A stretch of 64,000 nt of DNA from Burkholderia sp. IMCC1007 (GCF_027257875.1 NZ_JAPVQY010000019.1:1-64000); one strand, 5' to 3'. Positions 1-9,999 are shown, counted from the first letter of the stretch. The notes: a model not told the origin generated them from the sequence alone. Numbers and translations are program-made.

Positions 1-1182
1 ATGACGGACGTAGTGATCGTATCGGCCGCGCGGACCGCGGTCGGCAAATTCGGCGGCTCGCTTGCGAAGATTGCAGCACCGGAACTGGGCGCCACGGTGA
101 TCCGCGCGGTGCTGGAGCGCGCGGGCGTGAAGCCCGATCAGGTGAGCGAAGGGATCATGGGTCAGGTGCTGACGGCCGGCTCGGGGCAGAACCCGGCGCG
201 CCAGTCGCTGATCAAGGCCGGCCTGCCGAATGCAGTGCCGGGGATGACGATCAACAAGGTGTGCGGCTCGGGCCTGAAGGCCGTGATGCTGGCGGCGAAC
301 GCGATCGTCGCGGGCGACGCGGAGATCGTGGTCGCAGGCGGTCAGGAAAACATGAGCGCGTCGCCGCACGTGCTGCCGGGCTCGCGCGACGGGTTCCGGA
401 TGGGCGACGCGAAGCTGGTCGACACGATGATCGTCGATGGCCTGTGGGACGTGTACAACCAGTACCACATGGGCATCACGGCGGAGAACGTCGCGAAGGA
501 ATACGGGATCACGCGCGAAGAGCAGGACGCATTCGCCGCGCTGTCGCAGAACAAGGCGGAAGCCGCGCAGAAGTCCGGCCGTTTCAACGACGAGATCGTG
601 CCGGTGTCGATTCCGCAGCGCAAGGGCGAGCCGCTGCAGTTCGCGACCGATGAATTCGTGCGTCACGGCGTGACGGCGGAATCGCTGTCGGGCCTGAAGC
701 CGGCGTTCTCGAAGGACGGCTCGGTGACGGCCGCGAATGCGTCGGGCCTGAACGACGGCGCGGCGGCGGTGCTGGTGATGTCGGCGCAGAAGGCGGCGGC
801 TCTTGGCCTCACGCCGCTGGCGCGGATCAAGGCATACGCGAACGCGGGCGTCGATCCGAGCGTGATGGGCATGGGCCCGGTGCCGGCGTCGCGCCGTGCG
901 CTGGAGCGCGCGGGCTGGACGCCGGGCGACCTGGACCTGATGGAAATCAACGAGGCGTTCGCGGCGCAGGCGCTGGCGGTGCACAAGCAGATGGGCTGGG
1001 ACACGTCGAAGGTGAACGTGAACGGCGGCGCGATCGCGATCGGCCACCCGATCGGCGCATCGGGCTGCCGGATCCTGGTGACGCTGCTGCACGAGATGGT
1101 CAAGCGCGACGCGAAGCGCGGGCTGGCGTCGCTGTGCATCGGCGGCGGGATGGGCGTCGCACTCGCGGTCGAGCGTCCGTAA
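1..1182 (+). CDS. phaA: Acetyl-CoA acetyltransferase (beta-ketothiolase)
   Basis: Condenses two acetyl-CoA to acetoacetyl-CoA, the first step of polyhydroxybutyrate synthesis in the cytoplasm. The 393-residue protein has usual thiolase length. The acylated cysteine lies in [12 protein letters not shown] (Cys88), the catalytic histidine in [12 protein letters not shown] (about 350) and the second catalytic cysteine in SLCIGGGMG (about 379). The ATG is the first base of the window, so the upstream ribosome site cannot be seen. phaB follows after about 117 bases and phaR after that, the usual beta-proteobacterial pha order; phaC is expected just upstream of the window, which is inference. A catabolic thiolase is the only real alternative, and the phaB neighbour argues against it. 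Confidence 0.96.
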   Translation: MTDVVIVSAARTAVGKFGGSLAKIAAPELGATVIRAVLERAGVKPDQVSEGIMGQVLTAGSGQNPARQSLIKAGLPNAVPGMTINKVCGSGLKAVMLAANAIVAGDAEIVVAGGQENMSASPHVLPGSRDGFRMGDAKLVDTMIVDGLWDVYNQYHMGITAENVAKEYGITREEQDAFAALSQNKAEAAQKSGRFNDEIVPVSIPQRKGEPLQFATDEFVRHGVTAESLSGLKPAFSKDGSVTAANASGLNDGAAAVLVMSAQKAAALGLTPLARIKAYANAGVDPSVMGMGPVPASRRALERAGWTPGDLDLMEINEAFAAQALAVHKQMGWDTSKVNVNGGAIAIGHPIGASGCRILVTLLHEMVKRDAKRGLASLCIGGGMGVALAVERP

Positions 1183-1214
1183 CGGGCCGTTCGTCACGGT
1201 CAAACCGATCCGGG

Positions 1215-1242
1215 CGCCGGCCGATTGCAGCTTCGGCCGGCG
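1215..1242 (+). other. Intergenic hairpin between phaA and phaB
   Basis: A perfect 9-bp inverted repeat (CGCCGGCCG / CGGCCGGCG) with a 10-base loop lies between the two genes. No T-run follows, so it is more likely an RNA stem that stabilises or separates the messages than a terminator. That role is inference. Confidence 0.5.
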
Positions 1243-1299
1243 TCACGTGAAGTCAGAGGGGCCTCCGGCAGCTCTCGAAACCAAAAATGGAGTGGGTTT

Positions 1300-2040
1300 A
1301 TGTCTCAGCGAATTGCGTACGTAACGGGCGGAATGGGCGGCATCGGCACCAGCATCTGCCAGCGCCTGTTGAAAGACGGCTTCAAGGTGGTCGCGGGTTG
1401 CGGCCCGAATTCGCCGCGCCGTGTGAAATGGCTCGAGGACCAGAAGGCCCTCGGGTACGATTTCATCGCATCGGAAGGCAACGTCGGCGACTGGGACTCG
1501 ACCAAGGCAGCGTTCGACAAGGTCAAGGCGGAAGTCGGCGAGATCGACGTGCTGGTCAACAACGCGGGCATCACGCGCGACGTCGTGTTTCGCAAGATGA
1601 CGCATGAAGACTGGACGGCGGTGATCGACACCAACCTGACGAGCCTTTTCAACGTGACGAAGCAGGTGATCGACGGGATGGTCGAGCGCGGCTGGGGCCG
1701 GATCATCAACATTTCGTCGGTGAATGGCCAGAAGGGCCAATTCGGTCAGACGAACTATTCGACCGCGAAGGCCGGCATCCACGGCTTCACGATGTCGCTG
1801 GCGCAGGAAGTCGCCACGAAGGGCGTGACGGTCAACACCGTGTCGCCCGGCTACATCGGCACCGACATGGTGAAGGCGATCCGTCCGGACGTGCTCGAGA
1901 AGATCGTCGCGACGATTCCGGTGCGGCGTCTCGGCGGCCCGGAAGAAATCGGTTCGATCGTCGCGTGGCTCGCGTCGAACGATTCCGGCTTCGCGACGGG
2001 TGCCGACTTCTCGCTTAACGGCGGCCTGCACATGGGCTGA
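1300..2040 (+). CDS. phaB: Acetoacetyl-CoA reductase (NADPH)
   Basis: Reduces acetoacetyl-CoA to (R)-3-hydroxybutyryl-CoA for polyhydroxybutyrate synthesis. It is a 246-residue classical short-chain dehydrogenase: Rossmann motif TGGMGGIG near residues 7-14, NNAG near 88-91, and the catalytic Ser in NISSVNGQ with the YSTAK Tyr-Lys pair near residues 153-157. The C-terminal FSLNGGLHMG is typical of PhaB. The ATG at 1300 was chosen because translation from it begins MSQRIAYVTGG and a GGAG lies about 8 bases upstream; an in-frame start 75 bases earlier would add a non-homologous tail. A strong terminator follows. Confidence 0.96.
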   Translation: MSQRIAYVTGGMGGIGTSICQRLLKDGFKVVAGCGPNSPRRVKWLEDQKALGYDFIASEGNVGDWDSTKAAFDKVKAEVGEIDVLVNNAGITRDVVFRKMTHEDWTAVIDTNLTSLFNVTKQVIDGMVERGWGRIINISSVNGQKGQFGQTNYSTAKAGIHGFTMSLAQEVATKGVTVNTVSPGYIGTDMVKAIRPDVLEKIVATIPVRRLGGPEEIGSIVAWLASNDSGFATGADFSLNGGLHMG

Positions 2041-2098
2041 ACGCCCGGGCTGCGCGGGCCGGCCCCGGCCCGGCCGCGCGGCCCGGCGTTTGCGAAGG

Positions 2099-2134
2099 CC
2101 CCCGCCTCCCGGATCCGGGAGGCGGGGATTTTTC
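2099..2134 (+). terminator. Rho-independent terminator after phaB
   Basis: A near-perfect GC stem (CCCCGCCTCC / GGAGGCGGGG) around GGATCC is followed by ATTTTT. It ends the phaAB message before phaR, so phaR probably has its own promoter. Confidence 0.85.
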
Positions 2135-2165
2135 ACTTGCGCTACGCTGCACTCAAAGGCGTTAC

Positions 2166-2732
2166 ATGACTACTACAAAGAAAACGGCCGAGCGGCTCAT
2201 CAAGAAGTACCCGAACCGCCGGCTCTACGATACCGAGACAAGCACGTACATCACGCTGACCGACGTCAAGCAGCTCGTGCTGGAACAGGAGGACTTCAAG
2301 GTCGTCGATGCGAAATCCAACGAAGACCTGACGCGCAGCATCCTGCTGCAGATCATCCTCGAAGAGGAAAGCGGTGGCGTGCCGATGTTCTCGTCGTCGA
2401 TGCTGTCGCAGATCATCCGTTTCTACGGTCATGCGATGCAGGGCATGATGGGCACGTACCTGGAAAAGAATATCCAGGCATTCATCGACATCCAGAACAA
2501 GCTCGCGGATCAATCGAAGAACCTCTACGAAGGGAACGCGATGAATCCGGAGGTCTGGTCGCAGTTCATGAACATGCAGGCGCCGATGATGCAAGGGATG
2601 ATGACGAGCTACATCGAGCAGTCGAAGAACATGTTCGTGCAGATGCAGGAGCAGATGCAGAACCAGGCGAAGTCGATGTTCAGCACGTTCCCGTTCAAGC
2701 AACCGGACGCGCCGGAGCCCGAGAAGAAGTAA
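2166..2732 (+). CDS. phaR: Polyhydroxyalkanoate synthesis repressor
   Basis: DNA- and PHA-binding regulator that represses phasin genes and its own gene until polymer granules titrate it (known for Ralstonia and Paracoccus PhaR). The 188-residue protein opens with the PHB accumulation regulatory DNA-binding domain (RLIKKYPNRRLYDTETS, about residues 11-30), continues through a conserved region to about residue 125, and ends with a Met/Gln-rich amphipathic stretch (MQEQMQNQAKSMF) that fits granule or self association. Its place directly downstream of phaAB is the standard arrangement. Confidence 0.95.
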   Translation: MTTTKKTAERLIKKYPNRRLYDTETSTYITLTDVKQLVLEQEDFKVVDAKSNEDLTRSILLQIILEEESGGVPMFSSSMLSQIIRFYGHAMQGMMGTYLEKNIQAFIDIQNKLADQSKNLYEGNAMNPEVWSQFMNMQAPMMQGMMTSYIEQSKNMFVQMQEQMQNQAKSMFSTFPFKQPDAPEPEKK

Positions 2733-3060
2733 CGTATTTGGGGCGGGCCGGCCGCGGGCCGGTCGGCGCCGCGACGTGCGGCGGGGCGAGGCGACCGATC
2801 GTATGCGCGCGCACGATGATGGCCGCTGGCCGGCCGGCGCAGGATGCCGCCGATGGCCGTTCTTGACCGTCGGCACCGAATGCCCGTGCGCGGCCGTGGA
2901 GCGGGCGAGATCATTGCCCCGGTCGAGGGGATTCCATACAGAGAGCCAAACCGAACCGGCACGTGGTGTGCTCGGCGGCGGTTGTTCGCGCGCGTGACAG
3001 CCGCGATTACGCTTGGCGCCCGTGCCGGCGCGATGCCGGTGGTACGCCGGCTTCCTTCAC
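2733..3060. other. Intergenic region after phaR, no gene seen
   Basis: About 330 bases between phaR and the convergent small gene. It is rich in GGCC/GCCGG self-complementary runs just after phaR. Open frames here have no start-signal or family support; no terminator with a T-run is visible. Confidence 0.5.
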
Positions 3061-3315
3061 TCAGAGTGCCGGATCGAAATCCTGCTGATCGTCCGCAGGC
3101 GGGAGGTCGAGCACGAGCTTCACCGCGCAGTAGTTCGCCTTCAGCGAAAACACGCGACCGATCACGAGAAAGGTCTGCGGCGAATTCTCGAGTTCGACGA
3201 AGTCGCCGGGTTGCGGCACATGCGCGCCTTGGTCATACGAAAAGCTGGTGCTGGTTTGCTCGCCGATGGTTTCGGCGGCGTGCTCGGTGAATTCGATCGT
3301 GATGTGGGTGGTCAT
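3061..3315 (-). CDS. Small hypothetical protein (84 aa)
   Basis: Encodes an 84-residue soluble acidic protein starting MTTHITIEFTEHAAE and ending DDQQDFDPAL, with no signal peptide, cysteine cluster or membrane segment. The ATG at 3315 was chosen because the reading frame upstream turns into Arg/Gly-rich sequence without protein character. It contains PQPGDFVELENSPQTFLVIGRVF, which resembles a small beta-barrel segment, but I do not recognise the family. It converges on phaR and is divergent from rimO. Function unknown. Confidence 0.65.
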   Translation of the reverse strand: MTTHITIEFTEHAAETIGEQTSTSFSYDQGAHVPQPGDFVELENSPQTFLVIGRVFSLKANYCAVKLVLDLPPADDQQDFDPAL

Positions 3316-3608
3316 GCGAACCCCGTTGGGCAAGTGAAGAGAACGAATGCTGCGATTTTCGCATGCCGGCGGGGTGATTCCGGGGCGATTCTTGCGAGGT
3401 TTATCGTGACGCGGCACGGGCCGGCCGTGCGTGCCGGCCCGTTGGCCCGCGTGGAAAGGGCCGGATCGCTTTCCGCTGTCCGCCCGCCGCGCCCGCACGG
3501 GCCGCACATCCGCGTCGCCGTCCGCGGCGTACCAACCGCCGGTTTTGCCTCGCTGACCCATAAATAGCTGTAAACTCACGCTTTTGCCGCCACGCCCCCA
3601 CATTCCAG
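3316..3608. other. Divergent intergenic region before rimO
   Basis: Separates the small hypothetical gene from rimO. The part nearest rimO (about 3555-3590) is AT-richer (ACCCATAAATAGCTGTAAAC) and is the most likely promoter area. No operator was recognised. Confidence 0.4.
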
Positions 3609-4970
3609 ATGTCCCAGTCCCCCAAAGTAGGCTTCGTTTCGCTCGGGTGCCCCAAGGCGCTCGTCGACTCCGAACAAATCATCACCCAGTTGCGCGCCGA
3701 AGGTTATGAAATCTCCGGCACGTACGACGGCGCCGACCTCGTCGTCGTCAATACCTGCGGCTTCATCGACGAAGCCGTGCAGGAGAGTCTCGACGCAATC
3801 GGCGAAGCGCTGACCGAAAACGGCAAGGTGATCGTCACCGGTTGCCTGGGCGCGAAGTCGAGCGCCAGCGGCTCGAACCTCATCGAGGAAGTCCACCCGA
3901 AGGTGCTCGCCGTCACCGGCCCGCACGCGGTGGGCGAAGTGATGCAGGCCGTGCATTCGCATCTGCCGAAGCCGCACGACCCGTTCGTCGACCTGGTGCC
4001 GCCCGCGGGCATCAAGCTCACGCCGCGCCACTACGCGTACCTGAAGATCTCCGAAGGCTGCAATCACCGCTGCACGTTCTGCATCATCCCGTCGATGCGC
4101 GGCGACCTCGTGTCGCGTCCGGTCGCCGAAGTGATGCTCGAGGCCGAGAACCTGTTCAAGTCGGGCGTGAAGGAACTGCTCGTGATCTCGCAGGACACGA
4201 GCGCATACGGCGTCGACGTGAAGTACCGCACGGGCTTCTGGAACGGCAAGCCGATCAAGACGCGCATGACCGACCTAGTCGCCGCGCTCGGCGAACTGGC
4301 CGCGCAATACGGCGCATGGGTGCGCCTGCACTACGTGTATCCGTATCCGAGCGTCGACGAAGTGATTCCGCTGATGGCCGAAGGCCCGTTCAAGGGGCAC
4401 GTGCTGCCGTATCTCGACGTGCCGTTCCAGCACGCGCATCCGGAAGTGCTCAAGCGCATGAAGCGTCCGGCCAACGCGGAGAAGGTGCTCGAGCGCGTGC
4501 AGAAGTGGCGCGAGATCTGCCCGGACCTGACGATCCGCAGCACGTTCATCGCGGGCTTCCCCGGCGAGACGGAAGAGCAGTTCGAAACGCTGCTGGACTT
4601 CATCCGCGAGGCGGACCTCGATCGCGTCGGCTGCTTCGCATATTCGCCGGTCGAAGGCGCGACCGCGAACGATCTCGACGGCGCGCTGCCGGACGAGGTT
4701 CGCGAGGAACGCCGCGCGCGCTTCATGGAAGTGGCGGAGGAAGTATCGGCGCAGCGCATGCAGCGCAAGGTCGGCAAGACGCTCAAGGTGCTGATCGACG
4801 AAGTCAGCGCGGAAGGCGGGATCGGCCGCACGGCGGCGGATGCGCCGGAGATCGACGGCGTCGTCTATGTCGAGCCGGCGACGAAGGCGTCGAAGCGCTA
4901 CAAGGTCGGCGATTTCGTGTCGGTGAAGATCACGGGTGCGGACGGTCATGATCTGTGGGGCGAGGTCTAA
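3609..4970 (+). CDS. rimO: Ribosomal protein S12 methylthiotransferase
   Basis: Radical-SAM enzyme that adds a methylthio group to the conserved aspartate of ribosomal protein S12. The 453-residue protein has the N-terminal methylthiotransferase domain beginning [16 protein letters not shown], with cysteines for the auxiliary iron-sulfur cluster (SLGC, NTCG, VTGC), then the radical-SAM signature [12 protein letters not shown] (about residues 151-162) and a C-terminal TRAM domain. The kinase gene downstream begins only 3 bases after the stop, so the two are probably cotranscribed and translationally coupled although functionally unrelated. Confidence 0.96.
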   Translation: MSQSPKVGFVSLGCPKALVDSEQIITQLRAEGYEISGTYDGADLVVVNTCGFIDEAVQESLDAIGEALTENGKVIVTGCLGAKSSASGSNLIEEVHPKVLAVTGPHAVGEVMQAVHSHLPKPHDPFVDLVPPAGIKLTPRHYAYLKISEGCNHRCTFCIIPSMRGDLVSRPVAEVMLEAENLFKSGVKELLVISQDTSAYGVDVKYRTGFWNGKPIKTRMTDLVAALGELAAQYGAWVRLHYVYPYPSVDEVIPLMAEGPFKGHVLPYLDVPFQHAHPEVLKRMKRPANAEKVLERVQKWREICPDLTIRSTFIAGFPGETEEQFETLLDFIREADLDRVGCFAYSPVEGATANDLDGALPDEVREERRARFMEVAEEVSAQRMQRKVGKTLKVLIDEVSAEGGIGRTAADAPEIDGVVYVEPATKASKRYKVGDFVSVKITGADGHDLWGEV

Positions 4971-4973
4971 GCA

Positions 4974-5900
4974 ATGACCGCCGTGTTTCCGCAGATCCTC
5001 GCGCTCGGCGAGGCGATGATCGAATTCAACCAGTCGCAGCCGGGCCGTCCGGAGTTCCTGCAGGGCTTCGGCGGCGACACGTCGAACTTCTGCATCGCCG
5101 CGGCGCGCCAGGGCGCGTCGACGGGCTTCGTGTCGGCGATCGGCGACGATCCGTTCGGCCGGCTGCTGGCCGACATGTGGGCGTCGGAACGCGTCGACAC
5201 GAGGTACGTGCGGATCGACCGCACGGCGCCGACCGGCGTGTATTTCGTCACGCACGGCGCCGACGGCCATCAGTTCGACTATCTGCGTGCGGGGTCGGCC
5301 GCGAGCCGCTATGCGGTGGCCGACCTGCCGCTCGATGCGCTGGCCGCGGCGAAGGCCATGCACCTGTCCGGCATCAGTCTCGCGATCAGCACGGCCGCGT
5401 GCGATGCCGCGTTCGCCGCGATCGACCACGCGCGCCGCAACGGCGCAAAGGTCAGCTTCGACACGAACCTGCGCCTGAAGCTGTGGCCGCTGCCGCGCGC
5501 CCGCGCGGTGATGCGCGAGGCGCTGCGCCAGACCGACATCTGCCTGCCGAGCTGGGACGACGTCACGGCGCTCACCGGCGCGAACGATCGCGACGCGATC
5601 GTCGACGCGATGCTCGAGCACGGGCCGCAGGTCGTCGCGCTGAAACTCGGCAAGGAAGGCGCGTACGTCGCGACGCCGCACGAGCGACGCGTCGTGCCGG
5701 GCTTCGCGGTGGCAGCCATCGATGCGACGGGCGCCGGCGACTGCTTCGGCGGCGCGTTCGTCGCGCGGATCGTCGCGGGCGACGACCCGTTCGCGGCCGC
5801 ACGCTATGCGAACGCGGCGGCGGCACTGTCGACGACGGGCTACGGCGCGGTCGCGCCGATTCCGCATCGCGATGCGGTGGAACGCCTGATGCAGGGCTGA
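4974..5900 (+). CDS. kdgK: PfkB-family sugar kinase, probable 2-dehydro-3-deoxygluconokinase
   Basis: Likely phosphorylates 2-keto-3-deoxygluconate in the cytoplasm. The 308-residue ribokinase-fold protein has the N-terminal substrate region LALGEAMIEFNQ, the FGGDTSNFCIAAARQGA motif, and the C-terminal DATGAGDCFGGAF motif, whose Asp is the catalytic base and whose GAGD forms the anion hole. The GEAMIEF opening is typical of KdgK rather than ribokinase or fructokinase. It begins 3 bases after rimO. A second, different PfkB kinase sits at 48421. Substrate is inferred from family resemblance. Confidence 0.85.
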   Translation: MTAVFPQILALGEAMIEFNQSQPGRPEFLQGFGGDTSNFCIAAARQGASTGFVSAIGDDPFGRLLADMWASERVDTRYVRIDRTAPTGVYFVTHGADGHQFDYLRAGSAASRYAVADLPLDALAAAKAMHLSGISLAISTAACDAAFAAIDHARRNGAKVSFDTNLRLKLWPLPRARAVMREALRQTDICLPSWDDVTALTGANDRDAIVDAMLEHGPQVVALKLGKEGAYVATPHERRVVPGFAVAAIDATGAGDCFGGAFVARIVAGDDPFAAARYANAAAALSTTGYGAVAPIPHRDAVERLMQG

Positions 5901-6080
5901 CGCGCATTCCGCACGCGGGCCGCGGCCGCACACGATCGGTTCATTCGAACGACGTGAACGGGTGGCGCGCAGTGTGCGTACCGCGGTCGCTGCGCGCTCG
6001 TGCCGAGGTGGATCGGCGACGCGCAGCCACAGCGTATCGCCGCCGTCGGCGCGCGAATCTGAAGCAAGGAGCAATACAAG

Positions 6081-6623
6081 GTGGGTCGATATTCGGAATG
6101 GCAACGAGCGCTCGTGCTCGCCGGCGCGCTGGCAGCGGGCGTCGCGATGCCGGGCGTGGCCGCGGCACAGGGTGCGGCATCGGAGGCGCAGCAGGATGAA
6201 GCGGCGCCTGCGCGGCCGCTGCGGCCGAATCCTGAATTCGCGCGGCTGCCGCGCTACGAGGGCACGCTCGGCGATCGGCCGATCGTCGTGCATCTCGGTC
6301 CGAAGACGGACGAAGAGGGCGTGCACGGCGAATACCAGTTCACGGATACCGGCGAGGTGATCCTGCTCGCGGGCGATCGCGACGGCGATACGCTCGAGAT
6401 CGAGGAATCGAACGACGGCACGAACATCACGGGCGTGTGGATCGGCCGCTTCGATTCGACCGGCGCGCTGAAGGCCGACCGGATGAATGCCGACGAATCG
6501 GACCCGCAGCCCGTCGTGCTGCATCCGACGCCGGCCAAGCGTGCGGCGCTGCAGGTCCGCAACGGCCGCGTGCAGGACATCGAGACGGTCGGCAGTGTCG
6601 TCAACCTGCGTACCGACGGCTGA
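6081..6623 (+). CDS. Exported protein of unknown function
   Basis: A 180-residue protein starting at GTG, chosen because AAGGAG lies about 12 bases upstream and it places a signal peptide (RALVLAGALAAGVAMPGVAAAQG, cleavage probably after AAAQ) at the N-terminus. The mature part is acidic and beta-rich (YEGTLGDRPIVVHLGP, GEYQFTDTGEVILLAGDRDGD, NITGVWIGRFD), which suggests a small periplasmic beta-barrel or lipocalin-like fold; that is only an impression. It lies alone between the kinase and metC, with about 180 bases before it. Confidence 0.75.
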   Translation: MGRYSEWQRALVLAGALAAGVAMPGVAAAQGAASEAQQDEAAPARPLRPNPEFARLPRYEGTLGDRPIVVHLGPKTDEEGVHGEYQFTDTGEVILLAGDRDGDTLEIEESNDGTNITGVWIGRFDSTGALKADRMNADESDPQPVVLHPTPAKRAALQVRNGRVQDIETVGSVVNLRTDG

Positions 6624-6745
6624 GGACGACCGGGCGCGCGCTGTCTCGGCGCGCGCGGCGCGCATTGTACCGGGCCAAGCGCGCCGATTTTGGCTAATCT
6701 AGCAGGATATTCCGCAACCGAACGGCCTCGTACCCGCCCTCTGCC

Positions 6746-7930
6746 ATGACTGCATCCACTCCGAAGCGCGCACTGCAAACCCGCATCGTTCAACCCGACG
6801 ACGTCATTCCGGACGGCTTCCAGTCGTTCGTGCCGCCGGTCGCGCGCGCGTCGACGGTCGTGTTCCCCGATCTCGCGACGATGCGCGCGCTGGTCTGGCA
6901 CAACGACAACCAGTGGCGCTACGGGCTGCATGCGACACCGACGTCGCTCGCGCTCGCGCAGCGGCTCGCCGAGATCGAAGGCGGCACGCACGCGCTGCTG
7001 CAGCCGTCGGGCCTCGCGGCGATCATGAACGTCTATTTCGGGATCGTGAAGGCGGGCGACGACGTGCTGATCCCGCACAACGTCTACGGGCCGAACGCCG
7101 ATTTCGGCAACTGGCTCGCGAAGGATTTCGGCATCACCGCGCGTTTCTACGATCCGCTCGTGGGCGCCGGCATCGCCGACCTGATCCAGCCGAACACGCG
7201 GCTGATCTGGATCGAGGCGCCGGGCTCCGTGACGATGGAAGTGCCCGACGTGCGCGCGATTACGACGGTCGCACAGGCGCGCGGCATCGTCACCGCGATC
7301 GACAATACGTATTCGGCCGGGCTCGCGTTCAAGCCGTTCGAGCACGGCGTCGATATCTCGGTGCAGGCGCTGACCAAGTATCAGTCGGGCGGCAGCGACG
7401 TGCTGATGGGCGCGACGATCACCGCGAACGCCGAACTGCATGCGCAACTGAAGCTCGCGCGGATGCGCTGCGGGATCGGCGTGTCGGTCGACGACTGCTC
7501 GCTCGTGATGCGCAGCCTGCCGAGCATGCAGGTGCGTTTCGACGCGCACAGCAAGAGCGCGCTCGCGCTCGCGCAGTGGCTGAAGGCACGGCCGGAAATC
7601 GCGGCGGTGCTGCATCCGCAACTGCCGGACTGCCCGGGTCATGAGTCGTTCGTGCGCGACTTCACGGGGGCGGGCGGGCTGTTCTCGGTGGTGTTCGACG
7701 AACGCTACAGCGCCGAGCAGATCGACCGTTTCGTCGAGGCGCTCGAGTTGTTCGCGATCGGCTGGAGCTGGGGCGGCGCATGCAGCCTCGCGATGCCGTA
7801 CGACGTCGCGTCGATGCGCGCGGACTGGGCGCATCGCGGCACGCTGGTGCGTTTCTACGTCGGTCTCGAAGACGAAGCCGACCTGCGCGCGGACATCGAG
7901 CGCGCGCTGCAGGCCACGCTCGGCCGATAA
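6746..7930 (+). CDS. metC: Cystathionine beta-lyase
   Basis: PLP-dependent lyase that cleaves cystathionine to homocysteine, pyruvate and ammonia in methionine synthesis. The 394-residue protein has the Cys/Met-metabolism PLP fold: GGTHALLQPSGLAAI in the cofactor-binding region, DNTYSAGLAFKPFEHG, and the Schiff-base lysine in ALTKYQSGGSD (about residue 210). The C-terminal FAIGWSWGGACSLA favours beta-lyase over gamma-synthase. A convergent terminator separates it from serB. Confidence 0.93.
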   Translation: MTASTPKRALQTRIVQPDDVIPDGFQSFVPPVARASTVVFPDLATMRALVWHNDNQWRYGLHATPTSLALAQRLAEIEGGTHALLQPSGLAAIMNVYFGIVKAGDDVLIPHNVYGPNADFGNWLAKDFGITARFYDPLVGAGIADLIQPNTRLIWIEAPGSVTMEVPDVRAITTVAQARGIVTAIDNTYSAGLAFKPFEHGVDISVQALTKYQSGGSDVLMGATITANAELHAQLKLARMRCGIGVSVDDCSLVMRSLPSMQVRFDAHSKSALALAQWLKARPEIAAVLHPQLPDCPGHESFVRDFTGAGGLFSVVFDERYSAEQIDRFVEALELFAIGWSWGGACSLAMPYDVASMRADWAHRGTLVRFYVGLEDEADLRADIERALQATLGR

Positions 7931-7946
7931 TCGCGGCAGACAAACG

Positions 7947-7984
7947 AAACGCCGGCGCGATGTTGCATCGCGCCGGCGTTTTTC
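7947..7984. terminator. Bidirectional terminator between metC and serB
   Basis: AAACGCCGGCGCGATG and its complement CATCGCGCCGGCGTTT form a long stem, with A-run on one side and T-run on the other, so it can stop both convergent genes. Confidence 0.85.
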
Positions 7985-8002
7985 ATTGGCGGCTCGCGCG
8001 GC

Positions 8003-8848
8003 TCAGAACAGCCGCAGCAGCCCGTCGAGGCCGACGTGGTCGAACGCGACGGTCGCCGCATTGCGCACGACAGGCTTCGCGTGGAACGCGACCGACAGGC
8101 CGGCTTCGGCCATCATCTTCAGGTCGTTCGATCCGTCGCCCATCGCGATCGCGCGGCTCGGCGCGATGCCGAGCGATGCGCAGGTATCGCGCAGCAGGCG
8201 CGCCTTCACGTCCGCGTTGACGATCTCGCCGAGCACCTTGCCGGTCAGCCTGCCGTCGACGATCTCGAGCGTGTTCGCGTGCGCGTAGTCGAGGCCGAGG
8301 CGCGCCTTCAGGCGCTCGGTGAAGAACATGAAGCCGCCCGACACGAGCAGCGTCTTCAGGCCCGCGGCCTTCACGCCGGCGAGCATCGTCTCCGCGCCCG
8401 GCGACAGCTGCAGCCGCTCCTCGTACACGCGCTCGAGCGCGTGCGCATCGAGCCCGGCGAGCAGCGCGACGCGGCGCGTCAGGCTTTCGTTGAAGTCGCG
8501 GATCTCGCCGCGCATCGATGCTTCGGTGATCTCGGCGACCTGCGTCTTCAGCCCGCAGAAGTCGGCGATCTCGTCGATGCACTCGATCGTGATCAGCGTC
8601 GAATCCATGTCCATCACGACGAGCCCGAAATCGCCGAGCGTGCGGCCGGCGTCGACGAAGCCGAAATCGAGCGCATGGGTGCCGCAGTACGCGTCGATGT
8701 CGAGGCGCTGCGCCGGATTCGCGTTTTCGATGCGCAGCGCGTGATCGTCGGTCTGCACGATGCGGGTGCCGCGCGACAGCGCGAGCAGCGGTTTGTGATG
8801 CGCGTCCGACAGCGGCGCGAGACTCTGGATGACGAGGTTCTGGGTCAT
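8003..8848 (-). CDS. serB: Phosphoserine phosphatase
   Basis: HAD-family phosphatase that converts phosphoserine to serine, the last step of serine synthesis. The 281-residue protein has an N-terminal regulatory-like segment of about 75 residues, then motif I DMDSTLITIE (nucleophile Asp in DMD), motif II VSGGFMFF, and motif III/IV GDGSNDLKMM. Start at 8848 gives MTQNLVIQSLAPLS, the usual Burkholderia/Ralstonia SerB opening. Convergent with metC. Confidence 0.95.
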   Translation of the reverse strand: MTQNLVIQSLAPLSDAHHKPLLALSRGTRIVQTDDHALRIENANPAQRLDIDAYCGTHALDFGFVDAGRTLGDFGLVVMDMDSTLITIECIDEIADFCGLKTQVAEITEASMRGEIRDFNESLTRRVALLAGLDAHALERVYEERLQLSPGAETMLAGVKAAGLKTLLVSGGFMFFTERLKARLGLDYAHANTLEIVDGRLTGKVLGEIVNADVKARLLRDTCASLGIAPSRAIAMGDGSNDLKMMAEAGLSVAFHAKPVVRNAATVAFDHVGLDGLLRLF

Positions 8849-9047
8849 GACGGAATGGTTGGAAGCGAATGAAACGCGTACGCGGCCGGCATGCGGCCAC
8901 CTGCGACCGCGGCCCCGTTCGGCTGCGGGCCACGGCGTCGCGAACGCGCCATTGTAGCCGGTTGGTATCCGATCGCGATCGGATCGCCGCGGATGCGGCC
9001 GTAAGCAGTGCCGGAAGCCGCTGCGCGCAATGTGCCGGCGCCGGCGC

Positions 9048-9989
9048 CTATCGTTCGTCCGCGCGATCCCAGTAAGGCGGATCGCCGAAGTGATCGGCGA
9101 GAAACGAGATGAACGCGAGCGTCTTCAGCGGCACGTGCGCGCGGCTCGGATAGACGGCCCAGATCGCGACGTCGTCGGCGAACGGGTAGTCGTCGAGCAC
9201 GGTGACGAGCGCGCCGCTCGCGAGCAGCGGGCCGACGTCCCAGGTCGACTTGATTGCGATGCCGAAGCCGTCGACGAGCGCCTCGCGGATCGCCTCGCCG
9301 TTGCTCGCGACGAGCCGGCCGCCGACGCGCACGGTCAGCCGCCCTTGCGGTGTGACGAACGACCAGTCGCGCTGATCACCGAGGACCACGCATTCGTGCT
9401 GCGCGAGTTCGGCCGGATGGCGCGGCGTGCCGCGCGCCGCGAGATACGCGGGCGAGCAGCACAGCACGCGCCGGTTGGCTGCCAGCTTGCGCGCGACGAG
9501 CGTCGAATCCTTCAGCGCGCCAACGCGGATCGCGACGTCGTAGCCGTCGTCGACGAGATCGACGATCTCGTCGGACAGCCGCAGATCGAGCGATACGGAC
9601 GGATAGCGGCGCAGGAATGCCGGAATCACGGGCGCGACGTGCTGGCGGCCGAACGACGACGACATCGATACCTTCAGCCGCCCGTACGGCTCGCTGCGGC
9701 CGTGGCCGACCGACGCGCGCGCGGCGTCGGCGGCCGACAGCAGCGCCTCGGCGCGGGCCATGAAGACTTCGCCGTCCTGCGTGAGGCTGATGCGGCGTGT
9801 CGTGCGGTGCAGCAATCGCGCGCCGAGCTGGCGCTCGAGCTGCGCGATGCGCGCGCTCGCGACCGCGGCCGACACGCCGAACTCGCGCCCGGCCGCGCTG
9901 ACGTTCGCGAGCAGCGCGGCGCGCACGAACAGGCCGACGTCGAGCAGGTCGAGCGGCTTGTCGGGGGCCGGCACCGGATCGGATGGCAT
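9048..9989 (-). CDS. LysR-family transcriptional regulator
   Basis: A 313-residue LysR regulator: winged helix-turn-helix at about residues 15-75 (SAAGREFGVSAAVASARIAQLERQLGARLLHRTTRRISLT) and a periplasmic-binding-like effector domain to the C-terminus. It is divergent from the quinone-oxidoreductase-like gene at 10114, and a perfect 9-bp dyad lies between them, so it probably controls that gene and itself. The inducer is not predictable. Confidence 0.92.
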   Translation of the reverse strand: MPSDPVPAPDKPLDLLDVGLFVRAALLANVSAAGREFGVSAAVASARIAQLERQLGARLLHRTTRRISLTQDGEVFMARAEALLSAADAARASVGHGRSEPYGRLKVSMSSSFGRQHVAPVIPAFLRRYPSVSLDLRLSDEIVDLVDDGYDVAIRVGALKDSTLVARKLAANRRVLCCSPAYLAARGTPRHPAELAQHECVVLGDQRDWSFVTPQGRLTVRVGGRLVASNGEAIREALVDGFGIAIKSTWDVGPLLASGALVTVLDDYPFADDVAIWAVYPSRAHVPLKTLAFISFLADHFGDPPYWDRADER

Positions 9990-9999
9990 TATGTGGAAA

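Noticed and set aside
4275..6665. A 796-codon minus-strand frame opposite rimO and the kinase
   Set aside because: Composition is the His/Arg/Asp-rich shadow typical of antisense frames in GC-rich coding DNA, with no domain resemblance.
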